Positions 43,586 to 53,120 of a DNA stretch of 64,000 bases are shown piece by piece. The translations under genes and the position numbers were made by a program. The stretch spans positions 260,234 through 324,233 of the forward strand of contig KB911090.1 of assembly GCA_000383355.1 (NCBI GenBank), written 5' to 3'. How positions within the stretch are numbered: the stretch's first letter is position 1; each line of letters opens with the position of its first letter. The notes beneath the pieces are model-generated. The model was not told where the DNA came from. It searched no databases and was given only the letters and a program-made list of their open reading frames with translations. The stretch comes from Flavobacterium sp. SCGC AAA160-P02 (GTDB lineage: Bacteria > Bacteroidota > Bacteroidia > Flavobacteriales > Flavobacteriaceae).

Positions 43586-45805
43586 ATGAAAAACAGTCAA
43601 AAAATAGGATTTTTAGGTGCGCTATTGCTCATTGTTTCTTGTAGTACAAAGAAAGATGCATTTTTAAATAGAAATTACAACGCACTTACAACTCAATATA
43701 ACATTTTGTACAATGGAGGAGTTGCTTTTAATGAGGGGCTTCAAGAGATTAATGCATCGTATGAAGATGATTTTTTTGAATTACTACCCATAGAGCCTCT
43801 AACATTTAAAAATAAAAAGTTTAGACTTCCAAAACTATCCTCCTCCTCCTCCTCAAATAAACCAGGAAAAGGGTTTCAGGAAAGCCCAGAACAAGAAGAA
43901 TCTTTAACACCTTTTGATATTGCAGAGCAAAAAGCGGTAAAAGCAATTCAAAAACACTCCATGAATATTTATGGGAAAGAACGCAATAAAAAAATTGATG
44001 ACGCTTATTTGCTGCTAGGGAAATCTAGGTATTACACAGAGCGTTTTATCCCTGCAATAGATGCATATAATTATATCATTTCAAATTACCCAAACGCAAG
44101 TTTAATTAACGAGACCAAAATTTGGAGAGCAAAAGCTCACATTAGAATAGAAAATGAAGAGTTGGCCATAGAAACAATGGAAATATTGCTTAGAAAACCA
44201 GAGTTGCCAGATTTTATAAGAGAAGAAGCGAACACAACATTGGCCATGGCATATACCAAAATGGACAGTGTTCAGAGGGTAAGAAAATACTTATGGGAAG
44301 CAACTAAAACTTCAAAAAACACCATTCAAAAAGCTAGAAACTTATTTGTTTTAGGCCAATTATACGGCTTAGATAAAATTAAAGATACTGCTTCTATGGT
44401 TTTTCAAAAATTAATAAATTTTAAACCAGCGCCGTATAAATATAAAATATATGCTGCAATAGAATTGGCTAAAAACTCTGTGTCAGACTCTTCTTCAACA
44501 GCTATTTTAGAACGGTATAGAAAATTAATAAAAAACAGAGATAATAGGCCTTATTTAGATGGTGTTTATTATCAGGTAGCTGTTTTAGAGCAAGAAAGAG
44601 ACAGTATTAATGACGCTATTCTTAATTATAACAAGTCACTACGAGCCGTAAACGGAGGAGCAAAACAAAAAACATATAGTTATGAGAAGTTGGCAAATCT
44701 CTATTTTAAAGACCTAGATTATGTTACTGCAGGTGCTTATTATGACAGTATATTGCAAGTAGCAAAAAACAAACAAACGCTAAGAATAAAAAGAATTGAA
44801 AGAAGGTCTAAGAACCTAAAGTCTTTAACAAAATATGAAGAAATTCTTCAAAGGAATGACAGTATTCTTAGCCTTGCTGCCTTGCCAAAAGACCAATTAG
44901 AAAAGTATTTTGAAGCCTATATAGAAAAAATTAAAAAAGAAGATGAAGAGTTGGCGCAAAGAAAACTAAACGAAAGTTCTTTTGGAAGTTCTTTTGGTGG
45001 AGGAACACAATCTACAGAAACTAAAGGAAAATGGTATTTCTACAATGTACAATCGTTGGGGTTTGGAAAAGGAGAATTTAGGCGTGTTTGGGGCAGTAGG
45101 CCTCTGGAAGACAACTGGAGAAGATCAGATAAATCTATTATTACTAGTGAAACAACGGAAGAAGAGATTGTTATCAATCAAAAAATAGCACGCTATGAAA
45201 TCTCTAACTATTTAGCAACAGTTCCCTCATCAGAAAAAGAAATAGATTCTCTAGTCTTTGATAGAAATAATGCTTTATTTGAATTAGGACTAATTTATAA
45301 AGAACAGTTTAAAAACAGACCAAAATCTATTAAAAACCTAGAAAGGTTGTTGGCCTCCAAGCCTAATAAAGAATTAATTTTACCAGCAAATTATCATTTG
45401 TATCAACTCTATTTGTTGAGTGAAAACACAAAAGCAGCGGAGTACAAGAACCTTATTCTAAATTCATATTCAGACTCTCCTTTTGCGAAAATTATTTTAA
45501 ATCCAGAAATTGAACTCTCAAAAGAGAAAGAGGTAGATGAAGATTCTGAAGTATATGAAATAGCCTATCGTTTGTATAAAGACGATTTTTTTGAAGATGT
45601 GATTTGTTTTATAGACATGACAATTCCAACCCTTGAAGAGGGGTCTATTCTAATGTCTAAATTTGAATTGCTAAAAGCGTATGCAATAGGGAAGTATCAA
45701 AATAAAGATTCGTATATTGCTGCTCTAGAGAAAGTTGCGGTAGATTATTCGCAAACAGAGCAAGGTAAAAAAGCCTTAGAAATTATGAAAAGGCTAAAAA
45801 AATAA
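43586..45805 (+). CDS. sprE: Gliding motility / T9SS lipoprotein SprE (PorW)
   Basis: A 739-residue outer-membrane or periplasmic lipoprotein. The lipobox is LIVSCS with lipidated Cys19. The N-terminal KKDAFLNRNYNALTTQYNILYNG is the opening of SprE/PorW proteins. TPR-like helical repeats follow (for example SRYYTERFIPAIDAYNYIISNYPNA and YEKLANLYFKDLDYVTAGAYYDSIL). In Flavobacterium johnsoniae SprE is needed for gliding and T9SS secretion, and in Porphyromonas PorW links to the T9SS motor. A serine run at residues 85-90 is encoded by TCC repeats. The bactofilin gene overlaps its stop by one base. Confidence 0.85.
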   Translation: MKNSQKIGFLGALLLIVSCSTKKDAFLNRNYNALTTQYNILYNGGVAFNEGLQEINASYEDDFFELLPIEPLTFKNKKFRLPKLSSSSSSNKPGKGFQESPEQEESLTPFDIAEQKAVKAIQKHSMNIYGKERNKKIDDAYLLLGKSRYYTERFIPAIDAYNYIISNYPNASLINETKIWRAKAHIRIENEELAIETMEILLRKPELPDFIREEANTTLAMAYTKMDSVQRVRKYLWEATKTSKNTIQKARNLFVLGQLYGLDKIKDTASMVFQKLINFKPAPYKYKIYAAIELAKNSVSDSSSTAILERYRKLIKNRDNRPYLDGVYYQVAVLEQERDSINDAILNYNKSLRAVNGGAKQKTYSYEKLANLYFKDLDYVTAGAYYDSILQVAKNKQTLRIKRIERRSKNLKSLTKYEEILQRNDSILSLAALPKDQLEKYFEAYIEKIKKEDEELAQRKLNESSFGSSFGGGTQSTETKGKWYFYNVQSLGFGKGEFRRVWGSRPLEDNWRRSDKSIITSETTEEEIVINQKIARYEISNYLATVPSSEKEIDSLVFDRNNALFELGLIYKEQFKNRPKSIKNLERLLASKPNKELILPANYHLYQLYLLSENTKAAEYKNLILNSYSDSPFAKIILNPEIELSKEKEVDEDSEVYEIAYRLYKDDFFEDVICFIDMTIPTLEEGSILMSKFELLKAYAIGKYQNKDSYIAALEKVAVDYSQTEQGKKALEIMKRLKK
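43838..43855 (+). repeat. TCC trinucleotide run coding for six serines in sprE
   Basis: Five TCC codons are followed by TCA (six Ser in a row). Slippage by one unit would add or remove one serine and keep the frame. Confidence 0.7.
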
Positions 45806-46221
45806 TGTCTATGTTCAGCAACAAAGAAAAAACACAAAAAACCAAGGTCATGGAAATAAACGTTGTCGCAAAAAACACCACTATAAATGGAGATATTATC
45901 TCTGAAGGAGATTTCAGAATAGATGGAACTTTAGAAGGAAATATTAAAACAAAAGGACGCGTTATTATTGGTATTGATGGTTCTGTAAAAGGGAAAATAG
46001 ATGCAGTAAATTCTGATATAGAAGGAAAGTTTTCTGGAGAATTACTTGTTCAAGAAACCTTAACAATTAAAGCAACAGCAACTATTTCTGGAGATGTAAT
46101 TATTGGGAAACTGTCTGTAGAACCAGGCGCAACATTTAATGCATCTTGTTCTATGAAAGGAGCAATAAAAGAACTGAACCATAATGACGCATCAAAAACC
46201 CTCGCAGAAAAAACCGCTTAA
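45805..46221 (+). CDS. Bactofilin (polymer-forming cytoskeletal protein)
   Basis: A 138-residue bactofilin. A short charged N-terminal tail is followed by a beta-solenoid of about six turns beginning at NVVAKNTTINGDIISEGDFRID, with the repeats GRVIIGIDGSVKGKIDAVNSDIEGKFSGELLV and ATISGDVIIGKLSVEPGA. Such proteins self-assemble into filaments under the membrane and act in morphogenesis or positioning of machinery. Its start overlaps the sprE stop and its last 38 bases overlap the start of the atpZ-like gene, so sprE, bactofilin and ATP synthase genes are coupled here. Confidence 0.9.
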   Translation: MSMFSNKEKTQKTKVMEINVVAKNTTINGDIISEGDFRIDGTLEGNIKTKGRVIIGIDGSVKGKIDAVNSDIEGKFSGELLVQETLTIKATATISGDVIIGKLSVEPGATFNASCSMKGAIKELNHNDASKTLAEKTA

Positions 46222-46411
46222 AAACGCACTCGTACTTACTGGGGTTGCTTTTCAGATGGGAGCAACTATTTACCTATTTGTTATGCTAGGCAAATGGTTA
46301 GACAACACCTACAACAATGGAGCTAGAGCTTATGTTATTGTTGCTACCTTAATGGGTGTTGGAATTTCTTTATACCTCACAGTAAAACAATTGAATAGGA
46401 TTAATTCTTAA
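46184..46411 (+). CDS. atpZ: AtpZ/AtpI-like ATP synthase accessory membrane protein
   Basis: A 75-residue protein with two membrane helices (VLTGVAFQMGATIYLFVMLG and AYVIVATLMGVGISLYL). The first matches the AtpZ/'gene 1' pattern LxGxAFQMGxT. These proteins sit at the head of many atp operons and assist Fo assembly or magnesium transport. It overlaps the bactofilin gene by 38 bases and the next gene by one. Confidence 0.85.
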   Translation: MTHQKPSQKKPLKNALVLTGVAFQMGATIYLFVMLGKWLDNTYNNGARAYVIVATLMGVGISLYLTVKQLNRINS

Positions 46412-46794
46412 TGAACCAGCAGCTTTTAAATTTTTTACGTAGAATAATTTTCATCACTGGCGCAGCTTTTGCTGTTCACATATTAATACTACATTATTTA
46501 GATCTTGCGCATTTTATCAATAAACTACTGCTTTCATACAGTGCTAATATACTATTGGCAATGCTTGTTTTTTTGATGCTGTTTTTTTTAAGAAAGAAAT
46601 TTAAAAATCAACTAGGAGTTGTTTTTTTAATAGGAAGTGTTCTAAAATTTGGCTTCTTCTTTTTATTGTTTTACAGGCCTTACAGCGCTGACGGTATTAT
46701 TTCCAAAACAGAATTTTTCGCTTTCTTTGTGCCGTACTTTTTTACACATACTATAGAGATTTTCAGCCTCTCTAAATGGTTAAACAAAATCTAA
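46411..46794 (+). CDS. Small four-helix membrane protein of the atp locus
   Basis: A 127-residue protein with about four hydrophobic segments (residues 12-30, 45-62, 71-90 and 105-122). It matches the Bacteroidota DUF6168-like membrane proteins found between atpZ and atpB, where other bacteria have atpI. Its role is unknown; assisting c-ring assembly, as AtpI does, is possible. Its ATG overlaps the atpZ-like stop (TAATG). A 120-bp gap with a promoter box separates it from atpB. Confidence 0.65.
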   Translation: MNQQLLNFLRRIIFITGAAFAVHILILHYLDLAHFINKLLLSYSANILLAMLVFLMLFFLRKKFKNQLGVVFLIGSVLKFGFFFLLFYRPYSADGIISKTEFFAFFVPYFFTHTIEIFSLSKWLNKI

Positions 46795-46872
46795 GAACAA
46801 AGAGCTTGTATTTTAGTCAAAAACCCCAGTAAAATAAAGTTTAAAATAGTTTTTCTTTTTAGGATAAAAACT

Positions 46873-46880
46873 TACATTTG
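46873..46880 (+). promoter_or_regulatory. Candidate promoter -7 box for atpB
   Basis: TACATTTG matches TAnnTTTG, 34 bp before the atpB ATG in the 120-bp gap. The T-rich stretch at 46849-46860 could hold a weak -33 element. It would allow the Fo/F1 genes to be transcribed separately from sprE and bactofilin. Confidence 0.45.
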
Positions 46881-46914
46881 CATCGATTTTTAAGCCACTA
46901 TTATCTAGAGTGAA

Positions 46915-48021
46915 ATGCATAGAAAAATAACTGTAAAAGCGTTAACCTTAGTCTTCTTTTTATTCTCCATTGCAATTTTTGCAAATGACGATAAAAAAAC
47001 GACAGAAGAAAAGACTCACCAGACTGAAAAGACGAAGGAGCAAAGAGAAAAAGAAGTAGAAGAGTATATTCCACATCACCTTTTAGATTCCCATGACTTT
47101 AGTTTGTTTTCATATACAAGCGATGAAGGAGAGCACGTGTATGTTGGTTTTCCTCTACCAGTCATTTTATGGGATGGTGGTTTAACTGTTTTTATGTCTT
47201 CAGAATTTCACCATGGTGAAACAGTTGCAAAATCTGGAGAAAACTATTATAAATTAGATCATGGCAGTATCTATAAAACAGATGCAGCAGGAACAATTAG
47301 CTATGATGCAGCTCATCATGCAACAAACATAAAGCCAATAGATTTTTCAATAACAAAAAATGTATTTACTGTTATGATGGTTGGTTTGCTCATGTTTTTT
47401 ATGTTTAGCAGCATGGCGAAAGCATACAAGAAAAATGAATCTATGCCAAAAGGAATGGGCCGCTTATTAGAGCCAATAGTAATTTACATTCGGGATGATA
47501 TTGCCAGACCAAATATTGGAGAAAAGCATTACAAAAGATACATGAGCTATTTACTTACTGTATTTTTCTTTATTTGGATCATTAATTTATTTGGATTAAC
47601 TCCTTTGGGAATTAATGTAACCAATAATATTGCCATCACATTTTGTTTGGCAATAATTACCTACTTAATTACCACGTTTACCGCAAAAAAAGATTACTGG
47701 AAACACATTTTTTGGATGCCAGGAGTGCCAACGCCAATGAAATTTATCTTAATGCCAATAGAGTTGTTAGGAACCTTCATTAAGCCGTTTTCTTTAATGA
47801 TACGTTTGTATGCAAACATTACAGCAGGGCATATTGTATTGATGAGTATTTTAGGAATGATTTTTATAGCTCAAAATTGGCTAGGAGGATCGTTGTCTTT
47901 TTTATTAGCAATGGTATTAGGAATACTAGAATTATTAGTAGCGGCTTTACAAGCCTATATTTTCACAATGTTGTCTGCGCTTTATTTTGGGTCGGCAGTG
48001 GAAGAACACGATCATCATTAA
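46915..48021 (+). CDS. atpB: ATP synthase Fo subunit a
   Basis: A 368-residue membrane subunit. The proton-channel arginine is Arg297 in MIRLYANITAGH. The helices LLTVFFFIWIINLFGLTPLG and the final TMLSALYFGSAVEEHDHH are typical. It is longer than the E. coli protein because of an N-terminal signal-like helix and about 120 charged, His-rich residues facing the periplasm, as in other Bacteroidota. It carries protons between the half-channels and the c ring. Confidence 0.95.
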   Translation: MHRKITVKALTLVFFLFSIAIFANDDKKTTEEKTHQTEKTKEQREKEVEEYIPHHLLDSHDFSLFSYTSDEGEHVYVGFPLPVILWDGGLTVFMSSEFHHGETVAKSGENYYKLDHGSIYKTDAAGTISYDAAHHATNIKPIDFSITKNVFTVMMVGLLMFFMFSSMAKAYKKNESMPKGMGRLLEPIVIYIRDDIARPNIGEKHYKRYMSYLLTVFFFIWIINLFGLTPLGINVTNNIAITFCLAIITYLITTFTAKKDYWKHIFWMPGVPTPMKFILMPIELLGTFIKPFSLMIRLYANITAGHIVLMSILGMIFIAQNWLGGSLSFLLAMVLGILELLVAALQAYIFTMLSALYFGSAVEEHDHH

Positions 48022-48052
48022 GATGATTTTAAAAATGAATTTTTAATTTTAA

Positions 48053-48253
<201 letters not shown>

Positions 48254-48346
48254 GCTAAGATTTTAAAGTAATAGGTCTTGGCGGTTGGCTATGACCTATT
48301 ACTTATCATTAAACAAAAACAGTTAACACAGTACATATTAGATATT

Positions 48347-48847
48347 ATGGAAAAACTAATCGAAGACTTTTCTGTTGGATTATTTTTTTGGCAGTTAATC
48401 CTTTTTGTAGGGTTGGTTCTTTTATTAAAAAAGTTTGCCTGGAAACCAATCTTAAATTCTGTAAATGAACGAGAAGAAGGTATTAAAGACGCCTTAGCAT
48501 CTGCTGAAGAAGCGAAGAAAGAAATGCAGAACTTAAACGCTAGTAACGAGCAATTGTTAAAAGACGCTAGGGCAGAAAGAGATGCATTGATGAAAGATGC
48601 TCGTGATATTAAAGACAAAATGATTTCTGATGCAAAAGAAGAAGCAAAAGAAGTTACTGCCAAATTAATAGACAATGCACTAACATCTATAGAGCAAGAA
48701 AAACAAGCAGCTTTAGCAGAATTAAAAAATCAAGTAGCAGAATTATCTATTGGTATTGCAGAAACAGTTATTAAAAAAGAATTAGCTTCTAAAGACGATC
48801 AGCTTAAGTTGGTTGAAGAAATTTTAAAAGAAGTTAAGTTAAGTTAA
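48347..48847 (+). CDS. atpF: ATP synthase Fo subunit b
   Basis: A 166-residue peripheral stalk subunit. One N-terminal membrane helix (FFWQLILFVGLVLLLKKFAW) is followed by a long charged helix to the end (VNEREEGIKDALASAEEAKKE ...). The ATG at 48347 is chosen; an in-frame TTG at 48278 would add 23 unrelated residues before the typical MEKLIEDFSVGLFFWQL start. It holds F1 to subunit a. Confidence 0.93.
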   Translation: MEKLIEDFSVGLFFWQLILFVGLVLLLKKFAWKPILNSVNEREEGIKDALASAEEAKKEMQNLNASNEQLLKDARAERDALMKDARDIKDKMISDAKEEAKEVTAKLIDNALTSIEQEKQAALAELKNQVAELSIGIAETVIKKELASKDDQLKLVEEILKEVKLS

Positions 48848-48851
48848 GAGC

Positions 48852-49409
48852 ATGAAAGACGCAAGACCCGCATTAAGATACGCAAAAGCAATTTTGAATT
48901 TAGCCAAAGAAACATCGGCTGAAACAGAAGTGAATGCAGATATGCAGTTAATTGCAGCAACCATTTCTGAGAATCTAGATTTGGGTGTTATGCTAAAAAG
49001 TCCGGTGATTAAATCTTCGGAGAAGAAAAAAGTATTAAACAGTTTGTTTGCTGGAAAAACACATGTTATTTCTTTAGGAATGTTTGATTTATTACAAGAA
49101 AACAAACGAATGAGTATGTTGCTCTCCATTGCAAAACAATACTCAATAATATATGATTTTTTAAAGAGAATACAAGTAGCAAAAGTTACTACTGCAGTTC
49201 CTTTAACAGAAGAATTACAAACAAAAGTAATGGCAAAAATTGTTGCACTAACAGGCAATAAGGCAAGCTTAGAAAACAGTGTAAACCCGGCTATTTTAGG
49301 AGGGTTTATATTGCGGGTTGGAGATGTGCAATACGATGCAAGTATCTCTAATCATTTAAACGAATTAAGAAAGGAATTTGACAACAGTCATTATATTCCA
49401 AAAATTTAA
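48852..49409 (+). CDS. atpH: ATP synthase F1 subunit delta
   Basis: A 185-residue subunit. ARPALRYAKAILNLAKE, the VMLKSPVIKSSEKKKVL segment, and the C-terminal AILGGFILRVGDVQYDASISNHLNEL are the conserved delta blocks. It joins the top of F1 to the b stalk. It starts four bases after atpF. Confidence 0.93.
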   Translation: MKDARPALRYAKAILNLAKETSAETEVNADMQLIAATISENLDLGVMLKSPVIKSSEKKKVLNSLFAGKTHVISLGMFDLLQENKRMSMLLSIAKQYSIIYDFLKRIQVAKVTTAVPLTEELQTKVMAKIVALTGNKASLENSVNPAILGGFILRVGDVQYDASISNHLNELRKEFDNSHYIPKI

Positions 49410-49430
49410 TTATACATCAAATTATAAAAG

Positions 49431-51008
49431 ATGGCGGCAATTAAACCAGCTGAAGTTTCAGCAATTTTAAAGCAACAATTAACAAATTTTGACGCAAACG
49501 CATCACTTGCAGAAGTAGGAAGTGTTCTACAAGTAGGAGATGGTATTGCTCGTGTGTACGGATTATCTAATGTACAATACGGAGAATTAGTTGAGTTTGA
49601 TAACGGACTAGAAGGAATTGTATTAAACCTAGAAGAAGACAATGTAGGAGTTGTTTTGCTAGGAGCTTCAACAACCATTAAAGAAGGATCTACTGTAAAA
49701 CGTACCGAGAGAATTGCATCTTTAAGAGCAGGAGAAGGAATCGTTGGACGTGTTGTAGATACTCTAGGAAACCCAATAGATGGTAAAGGACCTATAGAAG
49801 GTAAAACCTATGAAATGCCTCTAGAGCGAAGAGCTCCAGGAGTTATTTATCGTGAGCCTGTAACAGAACCTTTGCAAACAGGTATTAAATCTATTGACGC
49901 TATGATTCCTGTAGGAAGAGGTCAGCGTGAATTGATTATTGGAGACCGTCAAACAGGTAAATCTACCGTAGCTTTAGACACCATCTTAAACCAAAAAGAG
50001 TTTTATGATGCAGGGCAACCAGTGTACTGTATCTATGTAGCTATTGGCCAAAAAGCATCTACTGTTGCAGGAATTGCAAACATGTTAGAAGAAAGAGGAG
50101 CCTTGGCTTATACCACAATTGTTGCTGCAAATGCATCAGATCCTGCAGCAATGCAAGTATATGCACCATTTGCTGGAGCTGCTATTGGAGAATACTTTAG
50201 AGATACAGGAAGACCAGCATTAATTATATATGATGATCTATCTAAACAAGCAGTAGCGTATCGTGAGATTTCTTTACTATTAAGAAGACCACCAGGACGT
50301 GAAGCTTACCCTGGAGATGTATTTTATCTTCACTCAAGATTGTTGGAAAGAGCTGCAAAAGTAATCAACGATGATAAGATTGCCAGCGAAATGAACGATT
50401 TGCCAGATCCTTTAAGGCCAATTGTAAAAGGTGGAGGTTCTTTAACAGCATTGCCAATTATCGAAACACAAGCAGGAGATGTATCTGCATACATTCCAAC
50501 CAATGTAATTTCTATTACAGATGGGCAAATTTTCTTAGATGGAGATTTATTTAATTCAGGGGTTAGACCAGCTATTAACGTAGGTATTTCAGTATCTCGT
50601 GTAGGAGGAAACGCTCAGATTAAATCTATGAAAAAAGTATCTGGAACCTTAAAGTTAGATCAAGCACAGTATCGTGAATTAGAAGCGTTTGCTAAGTTTG
50701 GATCAGATTTAGATGCAGCCACAATGAATGTAATTTCAAAAGGACAACGAAATGTTGAAATTTTAAAACAAGCACAAAACGATCCTTTTACAGTAGAAGA
50801 TCAGGTAGCTATTATTTATGCAGGTTCTAAGAACTTGTTAAAAGAGGTTCCTGTAAAAAAAGTAAAAGAATTTGAAAGAGACTATATTGATTATTTAAAT
50901 GCGAAGCATAGAGATGTTTTAGATATTTTAAAATCAGGGAAGTTAACAGACGAAGTAATTGCAACACTAGAAAGTGCTGCAAAAGAAATCTCAGCAAAAT
51001 TTGCGTAA
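49431..51008 (+). CDS. atpA: ATP synthase F1 subunit alpha
   Basis: A 525-residue subunit with non-catalytic nucleotide sites. The Walker A motif GDRQTGKST is at residues 171-179. The N-terminal crown, [23 protein letters not shown], and the signature region [21 protein letters not shown] are intact. It forms the alpha3beta3 head together with beta, whose gene is not in this window. Confidence 0.97.
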   Translation: MAAIKPAEVSAILKQQLTNFDANASLAEVGSVLQVGDGIARVYGLSNVQYGELVEFDNGLEGIVLNLEEDNVGVVLLGASTTIKEGSTVKRTERIASLRAGEGIVGRVVDTLGNPIDGKGPIEGKTYEMPLERRAPGVIYREPVTEPLQTGIKSIDAMIPVGRGQRELIIGDRQTGKSTVALDTILNQKEFYDAGQPVYCIYVAIGQKASTVAGIANMLEERGALAYTTIVAANASDPAAMQVYAPFAGAAIGEYFRDTGRPALIIYDDLSKQAVAYREISLLLRRPPGREAYPGDVFYLHSRLLERAAKVINDDKIASEMNDLPDPLRPIVKGGGSLTALPIIETQAGDVSAYIPTNVISITDGQIFLDGDLFNSGVRPAINVGISVSRVGGNAQIKSMKKVSGTLKLDQAQYRELEAFAKFGSDLDAATMNVISKGQRNVEILKQAQNDPFTVEDQVAIIYAGSKNLLKEVPVKKVKEFERDYIDYLNAKHRDVLDILKSGKLTDEVIATLESAAKEISAKFA

Positions 51009-51036
51009 ACACTAAACCCTTTAAAGATTTAGAGAT

Positions 51037-51897
51037 ATGGCAAACTTAAAAGAAATACGTAATAGAATAGCATCCATTGGATCTACAATGCAGATTACCA
51101 GTGCCATGAAAATGGTTTCTGCTGCAAAGTTAAAGAAGGCACAAGACGCTATTACAGCAATGCGTCCTTATTCTTCTAAATTAACTGAGTTATTACAAAA
51201 CTTAAGCGCAACATTAGATAGTGATGTTGGAGGAGCGTATACTAAGCAAAGAGATCTCTCAAAGGTATTGCTAGTGGTTGTAACCTCAAATAGAGGCTTG
51301 TGTGGTGGATTTAATTCTTCTGTAGTTAAAGAAACAGTTCAAAACATTACAGCAAACTATCAAGACGTTCATGTAGATCTGCTAACAATTGGTAAAAAAG
51401 GGAATGATATTTTATCAAAAACATATCCTGTCATAGATACTAGAAATGATATTTATGATGACCTAACCTTTGATAAGGTTGCTGAAGTTGCAGAAAAAGT
51501 CATGCATTTATATGTAGATGGAACCTATGATAAAATAGAAATCATTTACAATAGATTTAAAAATGCAGCAACTCAAATTCCACAAGTAGAGCAATTTTTG
51601 CCTATCAAGCCTGTAGAAGGAGACGCCAATGCAAATGCTGATTATATTTTTGAACCATCTAAAGAAAAGATTGTCTTAGAGTTGATTCCTAAATCATTAA
51701 AGACACAATTATACAAATCTGTAAGAGATAGTTTTGCTGCAGAACACGGAGCTCGTATGACTGCAATGCACAAAGCAACAGACAATGCTACTGAATTACG
51801 AGACGATTTAAAGTTAACGTATAACAAAGCTAGACAAGCTGCAATTACCAATGAAATTTTAGAAATTGTAGGTGGCGCAGAAGCATTAAAAAACTAA
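51037..51897 (+). CDS. atpG: ATP synthase F1 subunit gamma
   Basis: A 286-residue rotor subunit. The N-terminal coiled-coil helix begins LKEIRNRIASIGSTMQITSAMKMV, and the C-terminal helix contains EHGARMTAMHKATDNATEL and LTYNKARQAAITNEILEIVGG, the family signature. It ends the operon: a terminator follows and no atpD or atpC is present, as expected for Bacteroidota, where they lie elsewhere. Confidence 0.97.
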   Translation: MANLKEIRNRIASIGSTMQITSAMKMVSAAKLKKAQDAITAMRPYSSKLTELLQNLSATLDSDVGGAYTKQRDLSKVLLVVVTSNRGLCGGFNSSVVKETVQNITANYQDVHVDLLTIGKKGNDILSKTYPVIDTRNDIYDDLTFDKVAEVAEKVMHLYVDGTYDKIEIIYNRFKNAATQIPQVEQFLPIKPVEGDANANADYIFEPSKEKIVLELIPKSLKTQLYKSVRDSFAAEHGARMTAMHKATDNATELRDDLKLTYNKARQAAITNEILEIVGGAEALKN

Positions 51898-51914
51898 GAA
51901 CAAGAGTATATATT

Positions 51915-51947
51915 AAAAAGAGCGCATCTATAAGATGCGCTCTTTTT
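51915..51947 (+). terminator. Rho-independent terminator of the atp operon
   Basis: A 15-bp perfect stem (core AGAGCGCATCT with its complement; 51915-51929 with 51933-51947) has a 3-base loop, ATA, and a following T-run. It lies 17 bp after atpG. Confidence 0.9.
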
Positions 51948-51986
51948 TTGTAAATTAAATTAAAATGTTTTGTGCTCGTTTTATTT

Positions 51987-52003
51987 TTGGCACGCAATTT
52001 GAA
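51987..52003 (+). promoter_or_regulatory. Possible sigma-54-type promoter
   Basis: TTGGCAC-GCAAT-TTGAA resembles the -24/-12 consensus TTGGCAC-N5-TTGCA; the -24 half is exact and the -12 half has one mismatch (C to A at the invariant GC). It lies 32 bp before the ATG of the downstream lipoprotein. No ordinary TAnnTTTG box was seen in that gap. Confidence 0.4.
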
Positions 52004-52035
52004 AACAATACAATATAACCAATAAAACAAACCTC

Positions 52036-52947
52036 ATGAAAATCTTCAAATTACTCTTAGTTTTGTTTATAAGCAGCGTTTTTTTTAGCTCTTGTACAGT
52101 AACAGATGACACCTTAGACAACTCTATTTCTTTAGGAGAGTTAATGTCTAGTTATGATTTATGGTATGTAGATATTCATAGAACCTCTGGTAATGGTGAT
52201 GTTCCATTTGTATCAATTGCATTTACTTTGTCTTTTGCCAATGGAAATATGTACGCCAACAATAATATTGTAGATGTTGGTTTTACAGGAAACGGTCTTG
52301 GGATTCAGGTAGGAAATTATGATACTTTTGGAACCTACTTAGAAACATTTCACGATATAGATGGAAGACATGATTTTGAGGTGGTACAGCTATCTTTAAA
52401 TGAAATAAGAATCTTTGATACAGTTCAAAATGTAAGCTACGTTCTTGTTGGTTATCAGACAGATGAATTTGATTATGATATGTTGTTTTATGATAATATA
52501 GAATATTTTTTACAAGAATACACGGCTTGGGAAAGAACAGCAATTAGTGAAGCAGGTACTCCAAACCCATTTGATAGCGAACATTATTTACAATTTACAC
52601 CAGAAAATAACACAACATTTTATTCTTCTCATGATTCGTTTGGCACAAATATTGATAATATTTTGTGGGATTTCACAGGCAATTATGAGGTTTTTGATGT
52701 TGTAGGATTTGATAATTTAAAAATACTCACACTTAATTATGAATTCGGAGATATTGAAGAATTTGAATTAACTGTTGTGAATGATCAAAAGATAGAGTTA
52801 TTTCATATTAGTTCAGAAACAACCTATGAATTTACAGGAAGAGGATTTATTCAACTTTTAAGAGGTGAAAAAAGTTCAAAAACTATTGTAAGTAAGGAGG
52901 GAAGAAAACGAACTAAGGTAATAAGAAAGAAAAAAGAAAAAAAGTAA
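52036..52947 (+). CDS. Lipoprotein of unknown function
   Basis: A 303-residue lipoprotein. The signal MKIFKLLLVLFISSVFFSSC ends in a lipobox with Cys20. The mature protein is rich in aromatic residues and beta strands and contains two similar-looking halves (LSLNEIRIFDTVQNVSYVLVG and LTVVNDQKIELFHISSETTYEFTG), then a strongly basic tail (GRKRTKVIRKKKEKK). The duplicated pattern suggests two lipocalin-like domains of the kind found in other Bacteroidota lipoproteins; this is a weak inference. Confidence 0.6.
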   Translation: MKIFKLLLVLFISSVFFSSCTVTDDTLDNSISLGELMSSYDLWYVDIHRTSGNGDVPFVSIAFTLSFANGNMYANNNIVDVGFTGNGLGIQVGNYDTFGTYLETFHDIDGRHDFEVVQLSLNEIRIFDTVQNVSYVLVGYQTDEFDYDMLFYDNIEYFLQEYTAWERTAISEAGTPNPFDSEHYLQFTPENNTTFYSSHDSFGTNIDNILWDFTGNYEVFDVVGFDNLKILTLNYEFGDIEEFELTVVNDQKIELFHISSETTYEFTGRGFIQLLRGEKSSKTIVSKEGRKRTKVIRKKKEKK

Positions 52948-53012
52948 GTCATAACAAGGTTTTGGTTAGTTGATTCTTGGTTGGTTGTACTTTATAACCA
53001 ACAAGAAGGATG

Positions 53013-53039
53013 CCGCTCTAGAGGTAGAGCGGTTTTTTT
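53013..53039 (+). terminator. Rho-independent terminator after the lipoprotein gene
   Basis: The stem CCGCTCTA (53013-53020) pairs with TAGAGCGG (53025-53032), with loop GAGG and a T7 tract. It lies 66 bp after the stop. Confidence 0.85.
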
Positions 53040-53120
53040 CTGCCCAAAAATTAGTATTTCTAAAATAATTGTAATGGTACATCTCATGAAAATCTGTTAT
53101 CTTTAATCCAAAACAAATTC

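Noticed and set aside
47134..47139. CACGTG core inside atpB as a further parS
   Set aside because: The flanking arms do not match TGTTNC/GNAACA, and it lies in coding sequence. The same applies to CACGTG at 63068-63073.
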